Source of the DNA: Lepeophtheirus salmonis
Lineage: Eukaryota > Arthropoda > Copepoda > Siphonostomatoida > Caligidae
DNA length: 64,000 bases
Assembly: GCF_016086655.4 (NCBI RefSeq)
Contig: NC_052136.2
Coordinates: 16,492,001 to 16,556,000, forward strand
Reading direction: 5' to 3'
This document shows, piece after piece, positions 24,301 through 33,950 of this stretch. Under the pieces are notes generated by a model. It was given only the letters and a program-made list of their open reading frames with translations. It ran no database searches and had not been told where the DNA came from. How positions within the stretch are numbered: the first letter of the stretch is position 1; each line of letters starts with the position of its first letter. The position numbers were made by a program, and so were the translations under genes.

Positions 24301-25380
24301 CTTACATTTAAGAATATGCGCTCCTAAATTATGTTGTGTTTTTTTATTATAACATATATTATGTTCAATAATAATAGACCCCTATAACAAAATTCGGGTC
24401 CATCCACTGAAAATGAAATTATATTCAGTAATGCGGCAATATATTTGAGCCAACCAGGAATAAATTGACTCCTAAGCCCAGAGAGGAACTAACTTTTTAA
24501 ATAATTTTAATTTTAAATTATTTACAGCTAATTATAAATAATAAAGATTATTGATATATTTATGTCTTTTCTTGTGAAGTTTTAATTGATAAAAAGTTAA
24601 ACTTTAAAAAAAGTAAACCCTTTTGTTATTTATTTAGTATCGTAATCCTTCATAAAAATGTTACTGAAATCTCAATTGAAATCAGTTGAAATTTCAATAT
24701 CAGCACATCCCTAGATGAAACCCATAAGTACACAGCTTGTTTAATGGTTACAATGAATATAAAAGGCCTGGGAGTTGTATTGTAGACATGAAGTAAGTGA
24801 TAGTATGCTTATTAGTCCAAGCAAAAAATTAAAGCTACATTTCCATTGTGTTAAGAAAGTAAATTTTTTTTTGAGACTACTTTATTTTCAAAAATATATT
24901 TGTTAAAGGTTTAAAGTTTTTTTTTTTTTTTTAAACCATGCCTCATTTTATTAAACTACAATAAATTCATACAAAATATTATCAAAACAGTCTTTTAAAA
25001 AAAAAAAAATTATAGTAATTTTCAGAGCAATTTTAAATTCATAACATAAACTTCTACCTTTTATCTAAGCTACTTGGAAAATTGTGAATTATATATATTA
25101 TTGGTATTCATGGGAAGTAAGGAACCACGAAAAAAAAAAGGAGGGAACCCCATCAAATTGTCATCTTATCTGCCTATATATTCAAACTCATATTCCATAG
25201 AGCTTGATATACTTATACATATTCTAGTTTTCATTTTATTTATTATTCAAATCTTATTTTAATTCAAATAAAAAAAGAAATAAAAACACGGTAATATCGT
25301 CTTTTAAAAAAAAAGGAAATCCTTTCTATCCTTCCTGAGACACAAATTCAAGAGTCTAGTTCTATTTCCTCCAATGTAAC
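21353..25380. other. Long AT-rich region, nothing recognised
   Basis: There are four kilobases without a supported gene. The open frames at 22376-22609 and 25074-25262 are AT-driven, with no motif. Several T or A runs of 10-14 nt are present (for example near 24918-24932 and 24998-25010). Old diverged repeats are likely, but I could not pair them with other parts of the window. Confidence 0.4.
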
Positions 25381-25384
25381 TATT

Positions 25385-25660
25385 AGTGTTGAGACACATT
25401 CGGAGATCGATTTTTTCTTGCTCAGTCTCTTAAGTTTCAGAACCGGTTCAATCCGTGGACAGAAATTCGTCATAGACAGCAAAAAATATTTTTTTCCTTT
25501 TCTCAAATAAAAAAGGAGATAAAATCGATCAAAATCTATTTTTTTGTATACTGAATTTTTACTACAAGACAGGTTACGACCAAAGATGTACCAAAATAGC
25601 TAAATAACAATGATTTAAGACTCATCTACGATTCCCAGACCGAAAAATTAAACTCAATGT
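25385..25660 (+). repeat. Interspersed repeat R6, copy 2
   Basis: This is the counterpart of 17836-18115. Landmarks are GAACCGGTTCAATCCGTGGA, CAGAAATTCGTCATAGACAG, TACTACAAGACAGGTTACGA and CCCAGACCGAAAAATTAAAC in the same order. Similarity is patchy. Confidence 0.4.
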
Positions 25661-26475
25661 AGTAGCCATTTGAGTTTTGCTCTCAAAATCCGGCTTTCCC
25701 GGGATTTATTAGGGTTTTACACCTACTCAAAATTCCTATGAAATCCCGTATTTTACTATTACATTTTATAAGCTTAAATGAATTATAATTTAATAATTTA
25801 ATTAAATGTTAAATTGTTACTCTTGATGCACGATATGGATTTTAGCACTCGGATTAGGTAGTGTATATTATAGGTATATAACCACCAGTTCTACCACAAA
25901 TTAGCTTATTCATTTTCTTACTATTCAAGGTTTGTTTTTTGATTTCGGGTGAGATCGGGTTACATAATTCAAAAAGCAATACGGCGAGCTCTATAAAAAA
26001 CCACAAAAAAAAATTGAGAATTTTGAATATTTGGGTAGGATTAACTTCAAATCAATTATTTGTTCTATAAAAATATTTATATTTCCCCATTTTTTACTTC
26101 TTAAAAACAGAATTTTATTGGTTGATCCATGACTAAAATTCAAAATCATGTGCAAAAGATTTAATTGACTTCTGCAACTATTATTTACCAAAAATTAAGT
26201 TATAAGCATATGACCTGTCCTATTATAAGAGTTTTTGTGTGCAAAATACAAATTTGCTTTAATTGTCAAGGGATTATCAAAATCAATTAAAAGCTTTAAT
26301 TGAAAATCAATAGTCCCTAATATTAAAAAAAAATAATGTGGGAATTACTTTTAACCCTAAAATGTCAACAAAACGCTAATAAAAAAACCCTGATGATGAA
26401 TACTGTAATAGTATAAGAACTTTTCCAGCACAGTTTTTTAGTATGCAAGTGTATGTTATGTACAGGTTGCAATGT
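25661..26475. other. AT-rich region with a weak shared block
   Basis: CCCGGGATTTATTAGGGTTTTACACC near 25698 resembles TCCAGGATTTGTTGGGGATTTACTCC near 40320, probably another old repeat. The minus-strand frame at 25991-26191 has no recognised motif. Confidence 0.3.
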
Positions 26476-26479
26476 CTTT

Positions 26480-26885
26480 ACAAGTTGCAGATTTTATAAG
26501 CAAATTGTAAAAGTTGTAATTTATTTTTCTTAAAATTCATTATTTAATAATAAAATTGGTCATTCTCCTAACCAATTATTATTTTATAAATTCATTTCAT
26601 TTAGAAATATCAAAATGACATAGTTATTGTTTTTTAGTAGTAAAATAACTGTGGGTATTTGAACTCTATCATGTTTCACATAATACTTATATTTTAATAA
26701 TTTGTATTAAAAAAGCCAAAAACTACACCACTTATATATAGATCATTCATAGAATATTCAATAATTGAATGATCCTTATCCCAAGTAATGTAAACTCTTC
26801 ATTTAAAATTATTAATCTCATTTCTTGTTTCCAACTTGTACAATTTACTTATACAAGTTGTAATTTGTACAAAATCGCAACTTGT
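26480..26885 (+). repeat. Interspersed repeat R4, copy 2, with hairpin insertion
   Basis: This is the counterpart of 10260-10560. Compared with that copy it carries about 60 extra bases that contain a perfect 9-bp inverted repeat (GATCATTCA at 26741 and TGAATGATC ending 26774) around a 16-nt loop. The extra segment may be a small insertion in this copy. Confidence 0.5.
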
Positions 26886-26969
26886 ACTCAATATATACCT
26901 AAAATAACAAGATCTTTTACATAATAAGAGATCTTTATTTCCGCAAGTATTAAAATTCCATAGACTCTA

Positions 26970-27375
26970 GTTGTCATATCTAGAAGGCGGTGGGCTGGAG
27001 GGGTTGTAGCCCCCTCCAGCCCCAAAAAATATGAAATTTTTGCTTTTAATAGAAAATTTAATCATTTATTTTTTTTAAATTAAATATTTATTTGAAATTT
27101 CATTTAATTTTTTCCTTTTTTCCCCAAAATATTTAATTTTTCAAAAAAAAATTCTGAAATATTTAATTTTCTAGAATAAAATTATTTTGGAATTATTTTT
27201 TCAAAAACATTATATTTGAAACATATTTTCTTAAATTTTTTTAGAAAAAATTAAATGTTTTGTGAACAGCTGTGGACTTTTAAAAAATTTGATTTTTTTC
27301 CTTTAAAATCTTTTTCCTAAATTTTATTTATTCATTTTTTTTTTTGAAAAAGAATATAAAAATGAAGAGAGTGAC
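26970..27375 (-). mobile_element. Foldback/MITE-like element, second copy (inverted)
   Basis: It is the inverted relative of 20836-21352. It begins with a GC-rich cap containing GTTGTAGCCCCCTCCAGCCC, followed by about 330 bp of AATTTTTC/GAAATTT variants. The minus strand reads CCACAGCTGTTCACAAAACA, which matches AGCTATTCACAGAAAATTAA-type segments of the first copy. The cap forms a perfect hairpin (26992-27022). The distal end is not resolved. Confidence 0.5.
26992..27022. repeat. Perfect 12-bp hairpin
   Basis: GGGCTGGAGGGG (26992-27003) and its exact complement CCCCTCCAGCCC (27011-27022) enclose the 7-nt loop TTGTAGC. The stem has ten G-C pairs and two A-T pairs and stands out in this AT-rich DNA. 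It sits in the cap of the foldback-like element. Confidence 0.8.
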
Positions 27376-27640
27376 TAGTCAAATTATTTGGCGCTCTGAT
27401 TTTTTATTCTTCAAATAATTATAATGAAGTTTTGATTTGAATTTATGTATGCGTAAGACTTTACACATATTGTGTGTATATTTAGTGAGATACGTATCGT
27501 ACAGTGTGGAATAGTTTTGAGAAAAAAGTGAGTCTGCAATTGTCGCATATCATCCTTAAATTTTTATTGACAAGGATCAAGTGGTAAGAGGTTGCATATA
27601 TCTGTTTATCACTTCATATAAGAAAAGTTCCGAGAAATTT
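27376..27640. other. Spacer before LINE copy A
   Basis: No motif was recognised. The 5' limit of the following LINE relic is unclear and may lie in this interval. Confidence 0.3.
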
Positions 27641-28620
27641 ACGTTTTTATGATGAACGAATCATCTAGTGGCAACATATCTATTTAAATGCATAGAAAAA
27701 AGATTTGGCTTCAAAAGCAATTAGAAGGAAGAAACTATATGGAAAAGCAGGGATATCTGCCAGAAGCTATAACTTAAGGACAAATTGTTCTAATCCCCAA
27801 AAAGGAGATGGTTTAAGACTTGACAATGGGAGGCAAATCACTGTACTAAACGAAATATACAGAATACTTTAAAACTTATATTACGTCAGATTGAATCTAT
27901 TTTAAATAAAAAAAGTAGGACCAGAGCCAAAAGGGTTTTTAAAAGGGGAAAAAATGTAAATTTCCCGCAATATTCAGACAGCAATTGAAGCAGTGGATAG
28001 GAACAAGAGTTTTTGAGCTATTATTGCGATAGAACGATCGATTTTTGAGAAGCACTCGATTCCCTTTCGCATTTTCACATTTTGAGATCGTTGAAAAAAC
28101 AACTACCAAGTCGTATTTTTAACCCAATCAGGCTACTGGTTCATCGGCAGTAACTGTTGGAAGTAAAGGGAGCAGACCGATTTACTGAAGTAAAAGTTGT
28201 CGGCAGGGTTGTCCTTCGACCCCCTGCTCTTTGTAACTGCAAATAGAAGAGCGAAGAACCGCTATGACAAAAAAAAATCTTGGATTCGGTGTCAGTTTTG
28301 GAAATATTAAGCATCTTACATATCTTTATGGTGATGAAATGACCGTGATCATGGAAGCAAACTCAGAAGCTCAATTGCAAAGAAGTATAGAAATTGACTT
28401 ATCTAATTTTACAGTGTTCAAAAAAGGATGGATTGAAAATCAATAGATCAAAGACTGCCATTCTCCCAATTGGGTTATAGCATCCAGGAAAAGAATGATG
28501 AATATTTCTGCATTCAATGAAGCTAACAGAGAGATGTAAGAGCACCCACAAAAGACCCGTCCCAACTCCCGTAAAGCCTTCTCCTAAATACAAGTAATAT
28601 AGTTTTGAATCAAGTCAAAA
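27640..28620 (+). pseudogene. Non-LTR retrotransposon reverse transcriptase, copy A (degenerate)
   Basis: Successive reverse-transcriptase motifs appear in shifting frames. GQIVLIPKKGDG with ITVLNEIYRIL starts near 27780; then PKGFLKGEK, RQQLKQW-type text and RQGCPSTPCS at about 28203 (the usual RQGCPLSP turn). The open frame 28264-28446 contains YLYGDEMTVI, where YGDE replaces the catalytic YADD, followed by QLQRSIEI. A frameshift near 28425 leads into DGLKINRSKTAILPIG, the conserved GLKIN-KT step after the catalytic box. At least six stops or shifts make it dead. It is the same family as 59815-62295; both have VLIPK-x-GDG and KGFLK spaced alike. The clade is uncertain, with an L1/Tx1-like feel. 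The endonuclease and 3' tail were not found. Confidence 0.75.
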
Positions 28621-28679
28621 ATGAATAATAAATCAAAGGTTTACTTTCATAACATTGGACAACGAAAATGATCGGAAAA

Positions 28680-28905
28680 TACACATCCTTTTTGTGAAGA
28701 TCCTACTTCTAGAGGATCCATCGATCGAAGTGTTGGAATGACATCCCACTCAATATGTTTCGTAGATTCAACCCTCCACATAAGCTTACGGAGTTGAGAC
28801 GAAGTCCGATAAGAGCCTCAGTTGTTCCTTCGAGAGTTATCCCATTTGATTTTGAACGCCACTCTGGTGGGTGATGAGTGCCGACGTTTAATAATGACGT
28901 AATTT
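28680..28905 (+). other. Possible 3' coding scrap of a retroelement
   Basis: A plus-strand frame reads WNDIPLNMFRRFNPPHKLTE followed by LRRSPIRASVVPSRVIPFDF, more protein-like than its surroundings. The W-N-x-[IL]-P pattern resembles C-terminal ends of some LINE reverse transcriptases. It lies 250 bp after LINE copy A, but no equivalent was identified in copy B, so the link is a guess. Confidence 0.25.
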
Positions 28906-28932
28906 CTTCCGTAATATTTACTATATGAAAAT

Positions 28933-29053
28933 GTCGCTAGAATGAACGTTTCTCAATGGAAGTTTGTCCAAATGAATACTTGCTCAAATGAATGTTGCTA
29001 AGATTACCCTCGCTGAAATAAATGTTGCTCAAATGAATGCACGCCCTAAAGAA
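28933..29053 (+). repeat. Degenerate 15-16 bp minisatellite, about 8 units
   Basis: Units read TCGCTAGAATGAACG, TTTCTCAATGGAAG, TTTGTCCAAATGAATA, CTTGCTCAAATGAATG, TTGCTAAGATTACCC, TCGCTGAAATAAATG, TTGCTCAAATGAATG and CACGCCCTAAAGAAC. The consensus is close to TTGCTCAAATGAATG. Most units are 15 nt, with one or two of 14 or 16. The array directly follows retroelement relics. Confidence 0.65.
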
Positions 29054-29840
29054 CATATGGGATTCTTCTCACTTTCGCATGTTCAAGTATATATGTAATA
29101 CTTAAACGTAAGCAACGGATCTATAAAAAATATTTGTTCTTTACGGATAGATTGTCATTATTTAATCGTCTGTTGAGTGATTCGAAATGTATTTTTAGAA
29201 TCCTTTAAGGTTTCAAAAAAATAAACATTGATAAGATTAATGTTTATTTCGTGTCTATTCATTTGGGTGCATCTTTTTAGCTGCCCTCCTTCCAAGGCAG
29301 ATAATTTCAGATTGTTTATTGTAGGAGCAGTATCATTTCAGTGCCCTTTAAATATATGTACTCCTCAAATGCTGGTAATTCTGTTCATAGCTAGATTTCA
29401 TAATATACATTTAAGTTTGACAGCCTTAAAACACTCATTCCAATCTTGTTTGTTTATTTTTCTTTTGAGCATAGTAATACAACGGAAATTAAAATAAATT
29501 TGAACGAATCATATTGAAGTTATTCTATAGTTGTGACTAAATATGGAATATTTTGCCTAAATTTTGGTAAGTTTAGGTTATCAATATTGTAATAATGTAT
29601 TCAGTTAATTATTAAAGTCAACTGAAATAAGGGAAATTTTGATCATGCTGGAAAAAGTCTTGTGGAAAAGAATGACTTTTAAAAAATAAAAAAAACTGCG
29701 CCAAATAGAGCCTTCCTGAAAATAATCACTCGAAAATTTGTGAGAAACATCACGACGTTACCTTACTAAATGTATACTTTATTTTGCTGTCAGTTGTCGA
29801 TGTTTGAGCTTCTTTTCCCTCAGTAATTAATTAAATTGTA
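29054..29840. other. Spacer with an unassigned minus-strand reading
   Basis: The plus frame 29228-29497 is hydrophobic and AT-driven. On the minus strand the same DNA reads DWNECFKAVKLKCIL, then NDTAPTINNLKLSALEGGQL across stops, which is somewhat protein-like. I cannot name it. Other parts are featureless. Confidence 0.25.
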
Positions 29841-29846
29841 AATAAT

Positions 29847-30265
29847 GGGTGGCCCATGGAGAGGTTGCATTTTGAACTACCACTTTTTTGACATTGGACA
29901 GCTGTAGTAACATTTTCATTGTGTCTAATATTTTGTAAAAGGTCCCCGGTTTACGAAATGGTTAAGTTTACGCTCGAAAAAAAATAGAAAATACTGAAGA
30001 CTTACTTCCAAAATGGAAACTGCAAGAAAATTACGTCGGTCGAAATAAAGGGCTTTCCAGGCAGTTTGTGGATAAATTTGTGAAGCGTGTGTGCGAAACT
30101 GGTTCGTTAATGGATAAAACAACACGTTCCCGTGTTCGTCCAGTGCGCTCAATTGAAAATATTGCTGATTTTGCCGAAAGTGAAAAAACGAGCAAGGAGC
30201 TACCGTTACGGTCAATGGTGAGCGCTATCGGGGCATCGGAAAAAGTTTTGTGGGCCACTCTTTAG
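29847..30265 (+). mobile_element. Short DNA transposon remnant encoding only a helix-turn-helix region
   Basis: It starts with GGGTGGCCCA (29847-29856) and ends with TGGGCCACTC (30251-30260), imperfect inverted ends differing at one of ten bases. Inside, ATG 29958 opens MVKFTLEKK, the usual start of DUF4817-containing mariner-related transposases, and soon hits a stop. A second frame from about 29966 continues as PKWKLQENYVGRNKGLSRQF, VDKFVKRVCETGSLMDKTTR, SIENIADFAESEKTSKELPL and GASEKVLWATL with a stop at 30265. That is the paired DNA-binding region of such transposases, with none of the DDE catalytic domain. The GC content is well above its flanks. It could be an internally deleted element or a chance-bounded fragment. 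Confidence 0.6.
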
Positions 30266-30609
30266 TTATTTTGAAACTGTGAAGGACTCCCAACAATTAT
30301 TGATTAATAATTACATAGTTGCTAAGAATTGGTTGGCTACTAACTAATATTGGGACCTTTTGCTTGTTGGGAAATCAATTAATTTAATTTAGTACATATT
30401 ATGTATGTAAATTTATACCAGCTATAATGAAAAAAAAAATTACACACTTCTAGTAAGGATTGTTGGGAAGTTTAGATGATTTTTTTTCTAGAAAATTCCG
30501 TTATATTAATTGAATAATAGACCTATTAACAGATATTTTGTTGAAAAAAAACTAGTCAATCAAATATAATGAGAAGCTTTTGATTTCATCACCCAAATAT
30601 TGATACTCT
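30266..30609. other. AT-rich spacer
   Basis: Nothing was recognised between the helix-turn-helix remnant and the C-terminal transposase scrap that follows. Confidence 0.35.
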
Positions 30610-30765
30610 GAAGGCTACCGTCAATTAAAAATGGTATATATGCCCGAATCCTATATCAAATTTGTCAGCAAGGACTTCAGGAAGAGATTGGAGACTGCAC
30701 TTGCATCTAATTGAGGCTATATTCGGGAAATAATATTCCTGTTTGATCTGACTTTAAAGTATATT
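30610..30765 (+). pseudogene. Tc1/mariner-type transposase C-terminal scrap
   Basis: The frame reads ESYIKFVSKDFRKRLETALA, SN, a stop, GYIRE and a stop. This is the terminal R-x-R-L-(E/D)-A-x-x-x-N-G-G-Y-I-E signature that closes many Tc1/IS630-type transposases. The following GCTATATTCGGGAAATAATATTCCTGTTTG matches, base for base with few changes, the minus strand at 31880-31930. The same element therefore left two 3' ends here in opposite orientation. It may belong with the preceding helix-turn-helix remnant, but nothing proves that. Confidence 0.5.
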
Positions 30766-31308
30766 TTTATAAAAAATGACCAATTTTAATTTATTTTTTT
30801 CCAACGGCTGATTTGTTTTTGATAAATATGTGTAAATTTCTTCGTTACACCTGGTGCAAGTGTTTTCCTCAAAGTAGAAGCAATGACCTATTTTTATCAA
30901 TTTATGAAAATTGTATTACCAAATTCAAACTTCTGTGGATGATCATTATACCTATATCGATTAAGGCTAACTTTTTTGATATATTACAGGATTTGTTTTT
31001 TTTTCAAATAAAGAAATATGTCTTAAACCTGTCATTTCTTTAATGGAATATCTCAAATACATCTTATTAAAAGAATCAAAACATAGATATATAACAATTT
31101 TTTTATATATTATAAAATTAAATATATTTGATGAAAAAATATATACATTTACTTATTTTCTTATCTTATATTCAATGAACGTATGTGCAAGATACTATAC
31201 TCTAAATATTTTATGTAGGCCACCATGTTTGTTTTTTCTTTGCAGAATAAGGAAAGTCAAATTGGTTTTTTTTTAGTAGGAGTCTAGCAAAATAATTTTA
31301 ATAAATAT
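30766..31308. other. AT-rich spacer with overlapping open frames
   Basis: The frames 30813-31043 and 31043-31276 are hydrophobic and AT-driven and show no motif. They are not annotated as genes. Confidence 0.35.
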
Positions 31309-32075
31309 ACAGGTTGTTTCGTAATTACTCTCCTATAAAAAAATACTCTCAGATAAGGGTTCGCATTGGAACATGGATAAATACTTTTTGTTAGTTTTAA
31401 CATTGCCAATTGAAATTGAACATATATAATTATAAATGTATGCCCTTATTCTGCACAATGTACTGGCTAACCTAGTAAATTTTTTAGTAATATTTATTGA
31501 ATGACGTTTTTTATAGAAAGTAATGTTTCAAAATTATATTCATGTTACATGCAATGAAGTTTTTTTAAAAAGTAATATTTCTTTGTTTTTGGAAAACAAA
31601 GATATTAATTCTATTTTTTGAACCACATTATTTTTTATTAGTCATTACATAAATCATACAAAAATCCAATTTTAATCAACTCTACAGTGGCTTCAGCTCT
31701 AAGCAGAAATTTTTCTGGAATTTCTAGTCATGCAGCTTTCACGATTGCCGTCAAGGAGCCTTTAATGAGCCTGGAAGTTGCATTGGCCTTCCTTCGAACA
31801 TACTCTACATTCAAAAATTCAAAAAGTTTAAGATCATGTGGAGAAGGAGGCTAATATAGTCTTTCTAGAGCACAGACCATACTGCTCACTACAAGACAAA
31901 CATGAATATTATTTACTCAATATAGCCCCCATTGGATGCATCTAATCTCTTCCTGAAGTTATGAAAGAAAGCCTTGATACAGGCATACAATATAATACAC
32001 CACTCTGAAAATGCAGCCAAAAGGCATATTCGAGAGTGTTGAGCTCTATTTTAACCCCCCCCTGGACCACCCTGT
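31309..32075 (-). mobile_element. Composite of two Tc1-type transposase 3' ends with inverted-repeat-like edges
   Basis: The edges ACAGGTTGTTTCGTAA (31309, plus) and ACAGGGTGGTCCAGGG (reverse complement ending 32075) resemble Tc1/mariner termini. On the minus strand, from the high-coordinate side, AAFSEWCIILYACIKAFFHN and FRKRLDASNGGYIE end at a stop near 31905, a complete transposase C-terminus. Downstream, at 31855-31640, comes a second, different C-terminal part: PPSPHDLKLFEFLNVEYVRR, KANATSRLIKGSLTAIVKAA, a stop, and LEIPEKFLLRAEATVELIKI. The first part is the DDE-domain PPxSPDLxPL(D) step with changes. Two element families are therefore stacked, one probably inserted into or beside the other. 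Both are dead. Confidence 0.55.
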
Positions 32076-32309
32076 GCAGATTTAAAATTTCATTAATTCA
32101 CTATGCAGTATGCAAAAAATAAGATAGTTCTATTTATCCATATAATGAATGAATGATACAAATTAATATATATATATATTCTTTTTGTAATCATGCAGAA
32201 CAATACCCATTGGTAGAAGAATCCATGCATATGTACAAATGATTAATGAGTCAATGAGTTATGAAGCTTATAAAAACAATTGAAGATATTTTGCTTCATT
32301 TTAATACTA

Positions 32310-32400
32310 GCAGTTGTACCCGGCACTGCTCGGAGTTATTAGACGTCGACAAACATACAAACTAGTTTTTAATATACTAGCACCGAGTGGTCCATTAAAA
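32310..32400. repeat. Retroposon-type end sequence (CCGGCACTGCTCGG)
   Basis: ACTAGCAGTTGTACCCGGCA, followed by CTGCTCGGAGTTATTAGACG and ACAAACATACAAACTAG, resembles a 3'-end motif common in interspersed retroposons of many invertebrates (TACCCGGC-x-TTGCTCGGG followed by ACAAACATACA). A related tail, CATCTAAACAGACAGACGGA, occurs near 52070. The body of the element was not identified. Confidence 0.4.
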
Positions 32401-32539
32401 TCTGAAAACTGAATTTTAAACTTCAACAAGATATAATATATTAATTAACAATAGAATTTCAATAAAATGAACACAATAAATAGATGAGTGTCTGAACTCA
32501 TGTAATCATTAAAGTAGCAAACCTTATTGGCAATGACGG

Positions 32540-33810
32540 CTTCTAGGTGGCGACAGAAGGCCTAATCCTATAGTTTTCTTAGTTTTATGTTCAGTCTCAG
32601 AGGTGACATGTTTGGCTTGTGTTTGGGATATTTCTTATCGGGATTTTTGTTAGGACGTGAAGGTCTGCTGCATCTAAAGCTATCTAAACGTAGATACGAT
32701 GTCTTCTACCTCCCCTTCGCTCTAAGCATTTGTTGACATTTCAATTTCTCCAAGTTTCTTCACTATATTTAGAACTTTCTGAAATTGAGATTGATGAGGG
32801 AAGTGTCATTGTATTTGTTTTCTTCGTATTTTCTCCGGCATTGTACTCAACAGTTGACGTATGATACTCAGATTAAGACCTATATTTGTGTATACATTCA
32901 AAAATGATAGTGTCTTCCACACTGCTTCGCTCTTCGTAAGAAATAAAGTGGTTTGGTCTCTAAAGCTATTGATAAGTAGCTTGGGAGGTTAATGTAGTTT
33001 CCTATCACTTTAACATTTACATGTGGATTTTGCCCATCTATTCTATTAAGGGCTTTCTCGGACCATTCCAATATACCTCTATTGTTATTTCCTTAAAATT
33101 CTCATAGGATCTTTTCTTTGCTTTTACAATCGACTCTACTCTCCTGAAGAAGCCTATACTATGACGTACAGTATTTGTCGAATTAACTCCTTTGATTTAT
33201 TGTACTCTTACATCAAAAGGTAGAGGAACATTCAAGTCTTTCATGAGTTGTCTTGATTCCACATTAACATCAAACTCATCTTCTTCTCTGTTAAGAAAAA
33301 TAACAACACAAGACAATTTAACTTTAGACAGGACCTCTTCCTTCAAAAAAAATTATCAATGACGAAAAAAGAGGTATGCTTGGGAGGAGTAAGCATATTA
33401 AGTATAGATCATCGGGTAATATCCCTAAAGCATGGTCCATAAGGTTGCTATCTTTCCAAAAGACATATCTTTTGAACTCATAAGAGCACCATCTACCATC
33501 TACAAAGAGGGGTATCATGAACTACCCCGTCTCATTAATCAACTCATCACTCTCTGAAGTTTTTCTTCCTTTAAGAGTAAATTGATTAATTTCTTTATTT
33601 ACTCCCACTCAAGTGACTTCATTATAAGCAGATCTACTGTTGCGTTTCTTTATATTATCTTCTTCTCCCTTCTTTGGCCCTTCCTTTAAGGTTACGCTAA
33701 AGTATTAAAAGAAAGTAGCGCTTCAAAGACTTTTTCGTCATGATTTTTTAATATTTGAGTGGAAACAACATGTATTTTTCCCACTAGGGTGCGTTCATGA
33801 AGCAACATCT
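32540..33810 (-). pseudogene. Degenerate coding relic, possibly retroelement gag-like
   Basis: The minus strand shows a long series of protein-like pieces in changing frames. MLLHERTLVGKIHVVSTQIL begins at about 33805, immediately after TTTAACTATTCAG. It continues with KNHDEKVFEALLSFNTLA, then KEGPKKGEEDNIKKRNSRSA, IPLFVDGRWCSYEFKRYVFW with KDSNLMDHALGILP (inside the open frame 33518-33324), NREEDEFDVNVESRQLMKDL with NVPLPFDVRVQ, and SIGFFRRVESIVKAKKRSYE with EITIEVYWNGPRKPLIE to about 33030. Below that, SRPSRPNKNPDKKYPKH is the last convincing piece. At least eight stops or shifts occur. The charged helical text and WCSYEF block fit a retrotransposon gag, but no zinc knuckle, protease or polymerase is present, so the name is tentative. 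Confidence 0.4.
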
Positions 33811-33910
33811 GAATAGTTAAATAATAAATAAATATTAAATCCTAATCTTTCAAATCTAAAAGTAATTGCTAATTGATTAATAGTAATGCAAATAAGTCAT
33901 TTCTAAGACT

Positions 33911-33950
33911 GGGACTATATAATTAAGGGATTACGACTTCTTTTTCACTC
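33911..33950 (+). promoter_or_regulatory. Candidate TATA-type core promoter
   Basis: GACTATATAATTAAGGG (TATA element at about 33914-33920) is followed about 30 nt later by TTTTTCACTCACAC. The TCACTC there could serve as an initiator. The spacing fits a metazoan core promoter, and downstream DNA becomes clearly richer in GC. There is no transcript evidence. Confidence 0.3.

Noticed and set aside
28933..29053. Possible CRISPR-like array
   Set aside because: The units are contiguous and diverged, with no spacers. The genome is clearly eukaryotic. A minisatellite explains it.
29228..29497. 89-codon hydrophobic plus-strand frame
   Set aside because: It looks like a membrane protein only because of T-rich sequence. 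The minus strand of the same DNA reads more protein-like but has stops, and no family was recognised for either.
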